Assembly (NCBI GenBank): GCA_965214435.1
Contig: OZ243960.1
Coordinates: forward strand, 2,604,001-2,668,000
Direction: 5' to 3'
Source of the DNA: Rubrobacter_A sp965214435
GTDB lineage: Bacteria; Actinomycetota; Rubrobacteria; Rubrobacterales; Rubrobacteraceae
Length of the DNA stretch: 64,000 nt
Shown: in pieces, positions 33,582 through 41,513 of the stretch
How the letters are laid out: every line of letters begins with the position of its first letter
Position numbering within the stretch: the first letter of the stretch is position 1
Notes under the pieces: generated by a model
What the model was told of the DNA's origin: nothing
The model's database searches: none
Seen by the model: the letters and a program-made list of their open reading frames with translations, nothing else
Position numbers and translations under genes: made by a program

Positions 33582-35221
33582 TCGGCCACCAGTTGCAGCG
33601 GGTACATCGGCTGTCCGCCGTCCACGATCTCCACCTCGACGTCCTCGTTAAAGCGCTCCGCGGCGGCGGCGATCCTCCCGGCAGCTTCTTTGTCGAGGTC
33701 TTCGCCCCACACCAGCGTTAGTATGTCCGCCCCTTTTTCCAACAGACCCTCTACCACCCGGACCGCGGCCTCCTCGACCCCGGACTCAACGGCGCGCAAC
33801 TTCCCATCCAACAGCCCGAGGTACGACCCGGCCGTAACCTCAAACTCCTCTACCCGCGAGTCCCGGACCGCGCAGGTAACCTCACCGTACCGCAACGACT
33901 CGGAGATCTCGCGCATGTCGGCCACGACCCGCTCGGGTTCCGTCTCGACGTCAAACCCCACCATCGTAGCCAGCCCGCCGGCGATGCTGGTCGTCGGTAT
34001 TACGTGGACCCGAGCTTCTACTACTTCCCCGACACTCTCCGCCGTCGGTATTATATTCTTATTGTTTGGCAACAATATAACTTCCGGGACGCCAGCCTTC
34101 TCGATGGCCCGGGCAAAGTCTTCCACGCTCGGGTTTTCTCCCTGGCCGCCCTCGACGACTACGGCCCCGGCGGACTCGAAGATCCTTCGGCTACCTTCGC
34201 CCCGGCTCGCGGTCACGACCCCGATCCTCGCGGCGGTTCCGTCCGCGGCGCTTCCGGCCGCCGGGGAACTGTTTGTGTCCTGGGTCCGGGAGTTCGTCCG
34301 GGTCTCGACCTGGGATTCCATGTCGTCTACCTTGATCCCGGAGAGCCGTCCGAAAGTACCCGCGTAGGAGAGCGCTTCCCCCGGATCCTGGGTGTGGAGG
34401 TGGACTTTGACGAGGTCATCGTCCGGTATTACGAGTACGCTGCGGCCGATCTCGTGTATGTGCTCCCCAAATCGGTCGTGGTCGCCTTCAAATCCGGTAA
34501 CGATGAACTCCGTGCAATATCCCCAGGTGTCTTCGTCGGTGTGGATGTTTTCGCCGGCCGGTAGAACTCGACCGGCTGTCAGGTCTTCTATCCCGGCGTC
34601 GAGGGACTCCTGAAGTTTATCGCCGGTGAGCGAAGCGTAGATCGCCTCCAAGATCACGGCGACCCCGAGACCTCCGGCGTCGACTACCCCGGCATCGCGG
34701 AGTACCTTGAGCAGCTCCGGCGTGCGACGAACGGAGGCGTAAGCCTCTTTTACGGCGGCGCGGACCACCCCGGCGAGGTCCTCACCTTCTTTTTCCACCG
34801 CCGTCCGGGCCGCCCCGGCCGCATCCTTTATAACCGTGAGCATCGTGCCCTCGACCGGCTCCCGCAGCGAGGAGTACGCTTTTTCCCGGGCTCCTTCCAG
34901 CGCCGAGGCAAAGGTCTCGGCGGAGAGCGAGGCGCGGTTCGCGAGCACCTCACAGGCGCCCCGGATCATCTGCGACAGGATCACGCCGGAGTTGCCGCGA
35001 GCCCCTAGAAGCGCCGCCCGCGCCCCGGCCCGGCTCGCCTCTTCCGGACTCTCGTAAGCCTCATCGGAAGTCTCTTTGAGGACGGACTCCAGGGTCAGGA
35101 GCATGTTGGTACCGGTATCCCCGTCGGGGACCGGGTAGACGTTCAGCGAGTCCACCCTCTCTACCTGGGCTCTGAAAGCCGCGTGCACGGCGGCTACCAG
35201 CAACCCTATTCTTATCGCCAT
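33578..35221 (-). CDS. fakA: Fatty acid kinase FakA (DAK2/DhaL domain)
   Basis: FakA phosphorylates FakB-bound fatty acids to acyl-phosphates that feed PlsY/PlsX. The start segment DSLNVYPVPDGDTGTNMLLT carries the Mg-ATP binding Asp residues, followed by LLGARGNSGVILSQMIRGAC and GVVDAGGLGVAVILEAIY; the C-terminal half has the DegV-like part with ILLPNNKNIIPTAESVGEVV and IPTTSIAGGLATMVGFD. The frame is open to 35479, but ATG 35221 follows GAGAGGTG and fits the family N-terminus, giving 547 residues. Divergent from rpmB. Confidence 0.92.
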   Translation of the reverse strand: MAIRIGLLVAAVHAAFRAQVERVDSLNVYPVPDGDTGTNMLLTLESVLKETSDEAYESPEEASRAGARAALLGARGNSGVILSQMIRGACEVLANRASLSAETFASALEGAREKAYSSLREPVEGTMLTVIKDAAGAARTAVEKEGEDLAGVVRAAVKEAYASVRRTPELLKVLRDAGVVDAGGLGVAVILEAIYASLTGDKLQESLDAGIEDLTAGRVLPAGENIHTDEDTWGYCTEFIVTGFEGDHDRFGEHIHEIGRSVLVIPDDDLVKVHLHTQDPGEALSYAGTFGRLSGIKVDDMESQVETRTNSRTQDTNSSPAAGSAADGTAARIGVVTASRGEGSRRIFESAGAVVVEGGQGENPSVEDFARAIEKAGVPEVILLPNNKNIIPTAESVGEVVEARVHVIPTTSIAGGLATMVGFDVETEPERVVADMREISESLRYGEVTCAVRDSRVEEFEVTAGSYLGLLDGKLRAVESGVEEAAVRVVEGLLEKGADILTLVWGEDLDKEAAGRIAAAAERFNEDVEVEIVDGGQPMYPLQLVAE

Positions 35222-35310
35222 CTCTCTACACCTCTCCCGATGCTGTTGCGGGTCCGTCGGTCCGATTGGACTCCGGTGGACGGGCCCGCTATCTACTCCA
35301 CAAGTCATGG

Positions 35311-35316
35311 TACAAT
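35311..35316 (+). promoter_or_regulatory. Possible -10 element for rpmB
   Basis: TACAAT in the 198-base divergent space between fakA and rpmB, about 105 bases before the rpmB start. No good -35 is present at 16-18 bases. On the minus strand TTGTAC at the same site could serve fakA. Weak support. Confidence 0.25.
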
Positions 35317-35419
35317 CTGCGGCCGATGCCCGGACGCACCAGCGCGGCACTAGAGTGAAGCGCTGAAGCAAGGTCCGGTCTCCCCTGACAGAACGGTATC
35401 CTAGCATAGGAGATATCTC

Positions 35420-35644
35420 GTGGCGAAGATCTGTTATTCCTGCGGCAAGGGTCCTAGCTACGGCAACGCCCGCAGCCACTCCCTGCGGGCGACGCGCCGG
35501 CGCTGGAACCCGAACCTACAGAAAGTCCGTATCCTGGAAGGCTCCTCAGGGAAGCGGGTGTGGGTTTGCACCTCATGCCTGAAGGCTTTCAAGGTCGAGA
35601 AGTTGACCAAGCCGCAAGGTTCAACCCAGAGCCCCGTAGCCTAG
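35420..35644 (+). CDS. rpmB: 50S ribosomal protein L28
   Basis: The only plus-strand gene of the left block. The 74 residues read AKICYSCGKGPSYGNARSHS, RRRWNPNLQKVRI and VWVCTSCLKAFKVEK; paired CxxC motifs mark the zinc-binding form. GTG start at 35420 follows AGGAGA. An intrinsic terminator follows at 35702-35733, inside the end of convergent ribH. Confidence 0.95.
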   Translation: MAKICYSCGKGPSYGNARSHSLRATRRRWNPNLQKVRILEGSSGKRVWVCTSCLKAFKVEKLTKPQGSTQSPVA

Positions 35645-35649
35645 TGACA

Positions 35650-35680
35650 GCTAGCGTCCGGCGGTTTGCCAGGCGCTAGC
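35650..35680. repeat. Hairpin-forming inverted repeat after rpmB
   Basis: GCTAGCG (35650-35656) pairs with CGCTAGC (35674-35680); inside, CCGGC pairs partly with GCCAGG. No T-run follows. It precedes the true terminator at 35702 and lies in the 54-base space between the rpmB and ribH stops. A GCTAGCG direct repeat also occurs in the acpP-fabG gap (about 24264-24283). Confidence 0.5.
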
Positions 35681-35698
35681 TACCGCTACAAGGTTTCT

Positions 35699-36220
35699 TT
35701 AAGGCTCCCGTCGTCCACCGGCGGGAGCCTTTTCGCGTTCCTCGATACGCTCCATCAGCGAGGCCATCTCTATGGCTGTTACAGCCGCTTCAAAACCTTT
35801 GTTGCCGGCTTTGGTACCGGCGCGTTCTATGGCCTGCTCTATATTCTCCGTGGTGATAACGCCGAAGATCACTGGCAACCCGGTTTCGAGTGCGACCGAG
35901 GATACTCCGCTGGCCGCGCCACCGGCGACATAATCGAAGTGAGCGGTGGCCCCCCGGATCACGGTTCCCAGGCAGATCACCGCGTCGTAGCGCCCGGAGA
36001 GCGCCAGTCGGCGGGCGACGAGCGGCAGTTCGTGGCTACCGGGCACCCAGGCTACGTCGACGTCTTCAAGGTCGCCGCCGTGACGCCGGATCGCATCCAG
36101 GGCTCCGTCGAGCAGCGGCCGCACTATAAAGTCGTTGAACCGGGAGGCTACCACCGCGAACGTCCGGCCCGTGGCGACGAGGTTCCCTTCCAGATAGTTT
36201 GGTCTTTGAGTATCTTCCAA
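35699..36220 (-). CDS. ribH: 6,7-dimethyl-8-ribityllumazine synthase
   Basis: Lumazine synthase, penultimate step of riboflavin synthesis, usually a large shell. 173 residues with ASRFNDFIVRPLLDGALDAI, WVPGSHELPLVARRLALSGR, CLGTVIRGATAHFDYVAGGA (catalytic His) and GVITTENIEQAIERAG. TTG start at 36220 follows AGGAGG. Last gene of ribD-ribE-ribBA-ribH. Confidence 0.95.
   Translation of the reverse strand: MEDTQRPNYLEGNLVATGRTFAVVASRFNDFIVRPLLDGALDAIRRHGGDLEDVDVAWVPGSHELPLVARRLALSGRYDAVICLGTVIRGATAHFDYVAGGAASGVSSVALETGLPVIFGVITTENIEQAIERAGTKAGNKGFEAAVTAIEMASLMERIEEREKAPAGGRREP
35702..35733 (+). terminator. Intrinsic terminator of rpmB, embedded in ribH coding end
   Basis: AGGCTCCCG (35702-35710) pairs with CGGGAGCCT (35722-35730), followed by TTTT on the plus strand. 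The sequence also encodes the last residues of RibH on the minus strand (PAGGRREP), so one segment does both jobs. Confidence 0.75.
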
Positions 36221-36228
36221 CGCTCCTC

Positions 36229-37554
36229 CTAAAACGTCTCGAAGACGTTGTTGAGCTTTTCCTGCTTGGTCTTCAGGTAACGCTCGTTCTCCTCGTTCGG
36301 CTCGACTTCCAGCGGCACCCGCTCGACGACCTCGACCCCGAAGCTCTGGAGACCGACGACTTTATTCAGGTTGTTCGTCATAAACCGGATGCTGGAGAGA
36401 CCGAGGTCTTTGAGTATCTCGGCCGCGATGCCGTAGTTCCTCATGTCCGGGGCAAAGCCGAGCTTCTGGTTGGCCTCCACCGTGTCAAACCCCTCGTCTT
36501 GGAGATGATAAGCCCGGATCTTGTTTAGCAGCCCGATACCCCGGCCTTCCTGCTGGAGGTAGACGATGACCCCCTCACCCTCCTCCGCTACCCGAGAGAG
36601 CGCCTTCTCTAGCTGCTCCCCGCAGTCACACCTCAACGAGTGCAACGCCTCCCCCGTCAAGCACGACGAGTGTACCCGCACCAGCGGCGCTAGCGGCGCT
36701 AGCTCCGCAGAACCTTGTGAACCGTTGGTGCCTTCTCCGTTGGTGCCTTCTCCGCCGGAGCCTTCTCCGCTAGTCTCCGCTACCGGATTACCCGCTACCG
36801 GATCACCCGTTGGCTCGCCCACTGGCTCGCCCATTATCAGCGCCAGGTGCGTCAGGCCCTCTACTCCTCCTTCGTAGGCCCGTACCCGAAACTCCCCGTA
36901 GCGCGTCGGCAGCCGCGTCTCCGTGGCGAACTCTAGCATCGGGCTCTCGTGGCGTCCGCGGTACTCGGCTAGCTGCTCGACGGTCACCATCTTTACCCCG
37001 TGCTCTTCGCTAAAGACCTCAAGGTCCGGCACCCGTGCCATGGTGCCGTCTTCTTTCATGATCTCGCAGATCACCCCGGCCGGCTTTAGTCCCGCCAACC
37101 GGCACAGGTCCACGGCGCTCTCGGTCTGACCACCCCGCTCCAACACTCCGCCGTCGCGGGCCCGGAGCGGGAAGATGTGCCCCGGCGTTACCAGGTCGTC
37201 CGCTCCGGTCTCTTCGGCTGCGGCTACCCGGCAGGTGAGCGCCCGGTCGGCGGCCGAGATGCCGGTTGAGATGCCCTCCCTAGCTTCTATGGAGGCGGTG
37301 AAGGCCGTGCCCATCCTTGAGGCGTTGTGGGTGACCATCTGCGGTATCTGCAGGCGGTCTAGTAGCTCACCGGCCATCGGCAGGCAGATCAGGCCGCGGG
37401 CGTGGGTAGCCATGAAGTTGATGTCGTCGGCGGTGACGAGCTCGGCGGCCATGGTAAGGTCGCCCTCGTTCTCGCGGTCTTCATCGTCACACACGATGAC
37501 CATCTTGCCGGCCCGGATGTCTTCTAGGGCTTCTTCTATCGTACTAAACGGCAT
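36229..37554 (-). CDS. ribBA: Bifunctional DHBP synthase / GTP cyclohydrolase II RibBA with repeat insertion
   Basis: N-terminal RibB domain forms the four-carbon precursor: VIVCDDEDRENEGDLTMAAE, ATHARGLICLPM, GHIFPLRARDGGV, HTEx region altered to RGGQTESAVDLCRLAGLKPA. C-terminal RibA domain opens GTP: zinc cysteines in SSCLTGE...LRCDCG, VYLQQEGRGIGLLNKIRAYH and RFMTNNLNKVVGL. Between about residues 238 and 288 an extra Gly/Glu/Pro/Thr-rich loop (GEPVGEPTGDPVAGNP, GGEGTNGEGTNGS) precedes the RVHSSCLTG motif; it is encoded by tandem repeats. ATG 37554 overlaps ribE by 11 bases and follows GGAG. 441 residues. Confidence 0.94.
   Translation of the reverse strand: MPFSTIEEALEDIRAGKMVIVCDDEDRENEGDLTMAAELVTADDINFMATHARGLICLPMAGELLDRLQIPQMVTHNASRMGTAFTASIEAREGISTGISAADRALTCRVAAAEETGADDLVTPGHIFPLRARDGGVLERGGQTESAVDLCRLAGLKPAGVICEIMKEDGTMARVPDLEVFSEEHGVKMVTVEQLAEYRGRHESPMLEFATETRLPTRYGEFRVRAYEGGVEGLTHLALIMGEPVGEPTGDPVAGNPVAETSGEGSGGEGTNGEGTNGSQGSAELAPLAPLVRVHSSCLTGEALHSLRCDCGEQLEKALSRVAEEGEGVIVYLQQEGRGIGLLNKIRAYHLQDEGFDTVEANQKLGFAPDMRNYGIAAEILKDLGLSSIRFMTNNLNKVVGLQSFGVEVVERVPLEVEPNEENERYLKTKQEKLNNVFETF
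36724..36833. repeat. Short tandem repeats encoding the RibBA loop
   Basis: On the plus strand two identical 15-base units GTTGGTGCCTTCTCC (36724-36738, 36739-36753) and a variant (36754-36768), then two CTACCGGAT(T/C)ACCCG units (36780-36809), then two TGGCTCGCCCA units. All are multiples of three in effect and keep the ribBA frame. Confidence 0.8.
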
Positions 37555-38203
37555 CTTCCACTCTCCTCTCAATGCTATACGAAACGTTGTCCTGCCCGGG
37601 GCCTCTGCCCGCCCGGGCGTCGAGCAGCCGCTCGACATACTTACCTATAATGTCTGCCTCAAGGTTCACCCGGTCTCCGACCCCAAGCTCGTGAAGGCTC
37701 GTCTCGGCTTTTGTCTGGGGGAGTATGGAAACGGTGAAAGAACTTTCTAGGACCGAGACGACGGTCAGGCTAATACCGCTGACGCAGGCGCTGCCCTTCT
37801 CGATGGTGTACCGGAGAACCGCTTCGGGGGCGGAGAACTCCCAGATCTCGGCTCCACCCTCGGCCTCTACGGAGAGCACCTCGCCCACGCCATCCACGTG
37901 GCCCTGCACGATGTGCCCCCCAAAGCGGCTATCCGGGCTCATAGCCCGCTCCAGGTTTACCAGACGGCCTTTACCCAGGTCCCCGAGCGCGGTCCGCCGC
38001 AGCGTCTCCGGCATCGCGTAGAACGTTAGCGTACCCGCCGCGGGGTCTACCTCGTTTACCGTCAGGCATACGCCGTCGACCGCCACCGAGTCCCCGAACT
38101 CCGTATCTGAGGCGAGTCCCGCGGCCTCGACCGTGAGCCGGGCGAGGTCTCCATCCCCGATGCCGCTCACCCGGCCCGCCGCTTCAACCAGTCCCGTGAA
38201 CAT
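37544..38203 (-). CDS. ribE: Riboflavin synthase alpha chain
   Basis: Dismutates two lumazines to riboflavin. 219 residues in two lumazine-binding repeats: MFTGLVEAAGRVSGIGDGDL with GDSVAVDGVCLTVNEVD, and FGGHIVQGHVDGVGEVLSVE with KGSACVSGISLTVVSV. ATG 38203 overlaps the ribD end by 20 bases and follows GAGGAGGAGT. Normal. Confidence 0.95.
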   Translation of the reverse strand: MFTGLVEAAGRVSGIGDGDLARLTVEAAGLASDTEFGDSVAVDGVCLTVNEVDPAAGTLTFYAMPETLRRTALGDLGKGRLVNLERAMSPDSRFGGHIVQGHVDGVGEVLSVEAEGGAEIWEFSAPEAVLRYTIEKGSACVSGISLTVVSVLESSFTVSILPQTKAETSLHELGVGDRVNLEADIIGKYVERLLDARAGRGPGQDNVSYSIERRVEDAV

Positions 38204-39323
38204 ACTCCTCCTCTACCTTTCTCTCTTTTAACCAGCGTGAAGCCGGGTACAGGGTCAGCGCGACGTCGTCCCCGAAGCGCTCAACGGCTTCGACCGCGTA
38301 GCGGGAGGCTTCGAACATTGAGGCCCGTCCGAGCGGCCCGACCGCCGGGATGCCCTCTGAGCCCAGGACTTTCGGGGCATAGAAAAGGGTCAGCTTGTCT
38401 ACCAGATCTTTGTCCAGAAACCGGGCTGCGGTCTTTCCGCCGCCTTCGACGAGCAACCCCCGCACCCCGCGCCGCCCCAACTCATCAAGCACGAACCCGA
38501 GGTTCAGCTCCCGCCCGTGCTCCGGGGTCCCGACCACTTCTACGCCTTTCTCGGTGAGCGCGGCTACCCGCTGATCAGGGACTCCTTCGCCGGCGAAGAC
38601 CACTACCGGCAGCTCCCGGGCGGACCGGGCGAGACGGCTACCGGGGCTCAGGGAGAGCCGGGGATCGAGGACCACGCGGGTTACGGGCGGCGGCGCGTCC
38701 GGAAGGTCCCGGACGGTCAAGAGCGGGTCGTCGGCCCGCGCGGTACCGGCCCCAACGAGGACGGCGCCGGCTTCGGCCCGCAGGTAGTGGACCTTCTGGC
38801 GAGCAGCCTCCCCGGTAACCCAATTGCTATCACCGCTCGAAGCGGCGATCCTGCCATCCAGCGTCATAGCGAGCTTGAGGTGTACGAAAGGCCGCCCGGA
38901 GATCATGCGGGTAAAGAACTGCTCGTTCTGGCGTTCGAGTTCCGGGTCGTTTAGAACCTCAACCTCGACACCGGCATCCCGCAAGAACTCCACGCTGTTG
39001 CCCCGCATCTTAGAGTTGGGGTCCAGAACTCCGACCACCACCCTGGTAATCCCGGCCTCCAGGATAGCCGCCGTGCAGGGCGGCGTGCGGCCGTAGTGGT
39101 TGCAGGGCTCCAGCGTGACATACATCGTCGCCCCCCGCGTCCGGTCGCCCGAGTCTTTAAGGGCGGCTAACTCGGCGTGGTCGCGGCCGGTTCGAGCATG
39201 CCATCCTTCTCCGACTACCGAGTTTCCGCGTACGATAACGGCCCCGACCAACGGGTTCGGGGCTGCTGAATAACGTCCACGCTCCGCGAGGTAGCGGGCG
39301 CGGTCCATAAACTCGCGTACCAC
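38184..39323 (-). CDS. ribD: Bifunctional riboflavin deaminase-reductase RibD
   Basis: N-terminal cytidine-deaminase-like domain: NPLVGAVIVRGNSVVGEGWH, zinc ligands in GRDHAELAAL and EPCNHYGRTPPCTAAI. C-terminal reductase: FVHLKLAMTLDGRIAASSGD, ADDPLLTVRDLP and LLVEGGGKTAARFLDKDLVD. The open frame extends into the upstream riboswitch, so I chose GTG at 39323-39321, five bases after AAGGA; ATG at 39308 is possible. 379 residues. First gene of the rib operon, controlled by the FMN riboswitch. Confidence 0.93.
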   Translation of the reverse strand: MVREFMDRARYLAERGRYSAAPNPLVGAVIVRGNSVVGEGWHARTGRDHAELAALKDSGDRTRGATMYVTLEPCNHYGRTPPCTAAILEAGITRVVVGVLDPNSKMRGNSVEFLRDAGVEVEVLNDPELERQNEQFFTRMISGRPFVHLKLAMTLDGRIAASSGDSNWVTGEAARQKVHYLRAEAGAVLVGAGTARADDPLLTVRDLPDAPPPVTRVVLDPRLSLSPGSRLARSARELPVVVFAGEGVPDQRVAALTEKGVEVVGTPEHGRELNLGFVLDELGRRGVRGLLVEGGGKTAARFLDKDLVDKLTLFYAPKVLGSEGIPAVGPLGRASMFEASRYAVEAVERFGDDVALTLYPASRWLKERKVEEEYVHGTG

Positions 39324-39329
39324 ATTTTC

Positions 39330-39500
39330 CTTTCTCCCATCCGGACTCTGACCGTCGGCGCCGGAATACGGTTTGCGGTGGTCGCAAACCTTCACCGGCT
39401 CAACCTCCAGAAGATCTTTGGAGGTTCGCGGGCTTTCTGGCAAGGAACTTACCCAACCGGAATCACCGCCGGTGCGGGAATTTCACCCGCCCCCGAAAGC
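39330..39500 (-). promoter_or_regulatory. FMN riboswitch (RFN element)
   Basis: On the minus strand the conserved RFN blocks appear in order: GGGTGAAATTCCCGCACCGG, GGCGGT, then AGCCCGCGAACC, later GAGCCGGTGAAG, ATTCCGGCGCCGACGGT and AGAGTCCGGATGGGAGAAAG. The closing stem P1 is CTTTC (39499-39495) with GAAAG (39334-39330). The 3' strand of P1 includes part of the ribD ribosome-binding site (AAAGGA, 39333-39328). FMN binding would stabilise P1 and hide it, so control is probably at translation initiation. Confidence 0.95.
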
Positions 39501-39570
39501 TACAGTAGCAAAGCTACCACACGCTAAACACCTCGACAAGGAACGCCGCTACCGCTCTAGTGAAGCGGCT

Positions 39571-40254
39571 CTAGTCTTTCCTTCCGGCCGCCCGGCGTCC
39601 GGCGGATATTATCCGGCGCACCTCGGACTCGCGGTCCCCCCTGAAGACGGCGGACCCGGCGACGAGAACCCGGGCTCCAGCTTCAACCATCACCGGGGCG
39701 GTATCGGCGGTTATACCGCCATCCACCTCAATGGGTACGCCGGTCATCTCGCGCAGTTGGCGCACCTTTTCCGCCATCTCGGGGATAAAGTTTTGTCCGC
39801 CAAACCCCGGGTTTACGCTCATGACGTTGACGTAATCCACGTAGGGCAGCGCCCACTCGACGGTCAGCGGGGAGGTCGTGGGGTTCAGGGAGATACCGGC
39901 CTCGCAACCGGAGGCGTGGATCCTCTCCAGCGTCCGGTGCAGGTGGCGGACGGCCTCCGGTTGCACCGAGATGCTGGCGATTCCAGCTTGTACGAACGAG
40001 GGGATCAGGTTGTCGGGGGACATGACCTGCAGGTGGGCGTCGACCGGCAGATTGGTAGCCGATACCAGAGAAGCCGCGACCGCCGGACCGACCGTCAGGT
40101 TCGGGACAAAGTGGTTGTCCATGACGTCGAAGTGGATCAGGCCCGCCCCGCCTTTTTCCGTGCGCCGAACCTCTTCCGCCAGGTACGCGAAGTCCGCCGC
40201 CAGTATCGAGGGAGCACCGACCACCCGGTCACCCAAGTCGCTAAAGAAACCCAA
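39571..40254 (-). CDS. rpe: Ribulose-phosphate 3-epimerase
   Basis: Interconverts ribulose-5-P and xylulose-5-P; its product feeds RibB. 227-residue TIM barrel with APSILAADFAYLAEEVRR, metal ligands in HFDVMDNHFVPNLTVGPAV, then DAHLQVMSPDNLI, MSVNPGFGGQNFIPEM and EVDGGITADTAPVMVEAG. The segment reads DAHLQV where most enzymes have DVHLMV or DCHLMI. TTG start at 40254 follows AGGA. Located just before the rib operon but separated by the riboswitch region. Confidence 0.93.
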   Translation of the reverse strand: MGFFSDLGDRVVGAPSILAADFAYLAEEVRRTEKGGAGLIHFDVMDNHFVPNLTVGPAVAASLVSATNLPVDAHLQVMSPDNLIPSFVQAGIASISVQPEAVRHLHRTLERIHASGCEAGISLNPTTSPLTVEWALPYVDYVNVMSVNPGFGGQNFIPEMAEKVRQLREMTGVPIEVDGGITADTAPVMVEAGARVLVAGSAVFRGDRESEVRRIISAGRRAAGRKD

Positions 40255-40318
40255 AAATCCTACCTCTCACGCTGCTGCTCCGCGGAAAGCCACATTCTAC
40301 AGAAGCCAAAGACACCTG

Positions 40319-40341
40319 CTCCCGCCGGGAAATAGGCGGGA
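40319..40341 (-). terminator. Hairpin downstream of the SigB/F-type gene
   Basis: CTCCCGCC and GGCGGGAG flank an eight-base loop. On the minus strand the tail reads CAGGTGTCTTT, so the T-tract is weak. It lies between the sigma gene and rpe, and probably ends or slows sigma-gene transcripts. Confidence 0.5.
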
Positions 40342-40347
40342 GTTACT

Positions 40348-41196
40348 TTATCCGCGGGCCGAGAGGCGCTCTTTAAGAGACTTGAGCGAAGTGGAGATGA
40401 TCCTGGAGACCTTTCTTTGCGGTAGTCCGAGCCGGCGGCCGATCTCGGTCTGCGAGAGGTCTTTGTAGAAGAAGAGGTACACCACTTTTTTCTGCAACTC
40501 GGTAAGGGAATCCATGGACTGCTCCAGGAGGATGCGGTCTTCTATGGGCAGGGAGAACGTTTCGTACTGGAGGCTTTTTATGGCGGAGAAGTCCGGCGCG
40601 CCGTTTTCGCGCTCCTCGGTCTTTTCGTCCAGGGACGAGACGTTTGTATCGCTGAACAGCTTCATGAGTTGCAATACACCTTCCGGGGCAACGTTTACCG
40701 CTTCGGCGATCTCATCGATGACCGGCGGTCGGCAGAGTTCTTCCGTGAGGCGGTTGGTAGCGTCGGAGACCCGGGAGTAGAGGCTGCGCGCCCACCGGGG
40801 ACGTTTTACGAGCCCGGTATCCCGGAAGTGGTGGCGGAGCTCGCCGTCGATCATCGAGTAGGCGTAGGAGCTAAAGCGTGCATTCGAGTCTAATTTGTAG
40901 CCGTTGACGGCTTTTACCAGACCGACGTATCCGACCTGCAGAAGATCCTCGTACGGCTCGCCGGACGTACCAGCATACCGCCGGACGATGTGGCGCAGGA
41001 TCTTACCGTGCAGGTCTAAAACCTGCTCCAAGGCCCGGCGGTCGTTCTTGTTGCGGTAGCCGGCGATCAGGCGCACCGCCTGCGCGTTGTCGAGCCCCTT
41101 CGATGTGTCTCCCGGCGTCGAGATGGTCTCCCCGGTCCCTTGTAGATTCTCAGGCTTCCCCGAAGCACCGGGCTGCAGGGACAACGATGCTTCCAC
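40348..41196 (-). CDS. SigB/SigF/SigG-family RNA polymerase sigma factor
   Basis: A group 3 sigma factor of the general-stress/sporulation branch, 282 residues. Region 2: ILRHIVRRYAGTSGEPYEDL, LLQVGYVGLVKAVNGYKLDS and FSSYAYSMIDGELRHHFRDT; region 3: RPPVIDEIAEAVNVAPEGVL; region 4: LTELQKKVVYLFFYKDLSQT followed by RRLGLPQRKVSRIISTSLKS. No anti-sigma or anti-anti-sigma gene lies beside it, unlike most SigB/SigF loci, so partner-switch control would have to act from elsewhere. Start GTG 41196. Divergent from the glycosyltransferase gene. Confidence 0.88.
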   Translation of the reverse strand: MEASLSLQPGASGKPENLQGTGETISTPGDTSKGLDNAQAVRLIAGYRNKNDRRALEQVLDLHGKILRHIVRRYAGTSGEPYEDLLQVGYVGLVKAVNGYKLDSNARFSSYAYSMIDGELRHHFRDTGLVKRPRWARSLYSRVSDATNRLTEELCRPPVIDEIAEAVNVAPEGVLQLMKLFSDTNVSSLDEKTEERENGAPDFSAIKSLQYETFSLPIEDRILLEQSMDSLTELQKKVVYLFFYKDLSQTEIGRRLGLPQRKVSRIISTSLKSLKERLSARG

Positions 41197-41368
41197 GATC
41201 CACTTTCACACCCTCGACCGCCTTCTATCCGGGTCTCCACACTTCTAGCGACTGCACAGTTATCGGAACAAAGGAGAAAAGCCTTTAACCGGGTAATCAG
41301 GGACATTTTCAAGTTAAAGAACACCCCTGGCGGGCGGGACGCAGAGACGCGCGGTGGGTAACCATACG

Positions 41369-41396
41369 GTTTAAGCCGACAGCGGCAGCGGGGAAA
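41369..41396 (+). promoter_or_regulatory. Candidate SigB/SigF-type promoter in the divergent space 41197-41513
   Basis: GTTTAA (41369-41374), 16 bases, then GGGAAA (41391-41396), on the plus strand, resembling the GTTT...GGGTAT pattern of SigB/SigF promoters, about 110 bases before the glycosyltransferase start. The spacing is longer than in Bacillus. For the sigma gene itself a TTGAAA with GTTAAA at 17 bases occurs on the minus strand near 41283-41313. Nothing else recognisable lies in this 317-base space. Confidence 0.3.
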
Positions 41397-41513
41397 TTTT
41401 CGTGATTTGGAGCCGCGAGGGGCGCAGACCTGGCAAAACGGCCGTTTCGGGGATAACCTCTACAACGAGTTAGACGTAGAGAACAAAGATTACGTAGGGA
41501 GGAGACCCGCAAA

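Noticed and set aside
35222..35479. N-terminal extension of FakA by 86 residues
   Set aside because: Would run through the rpmB promoter and start region; ATG 35221 has a ribosome-binding site and fits the family N-terminus.
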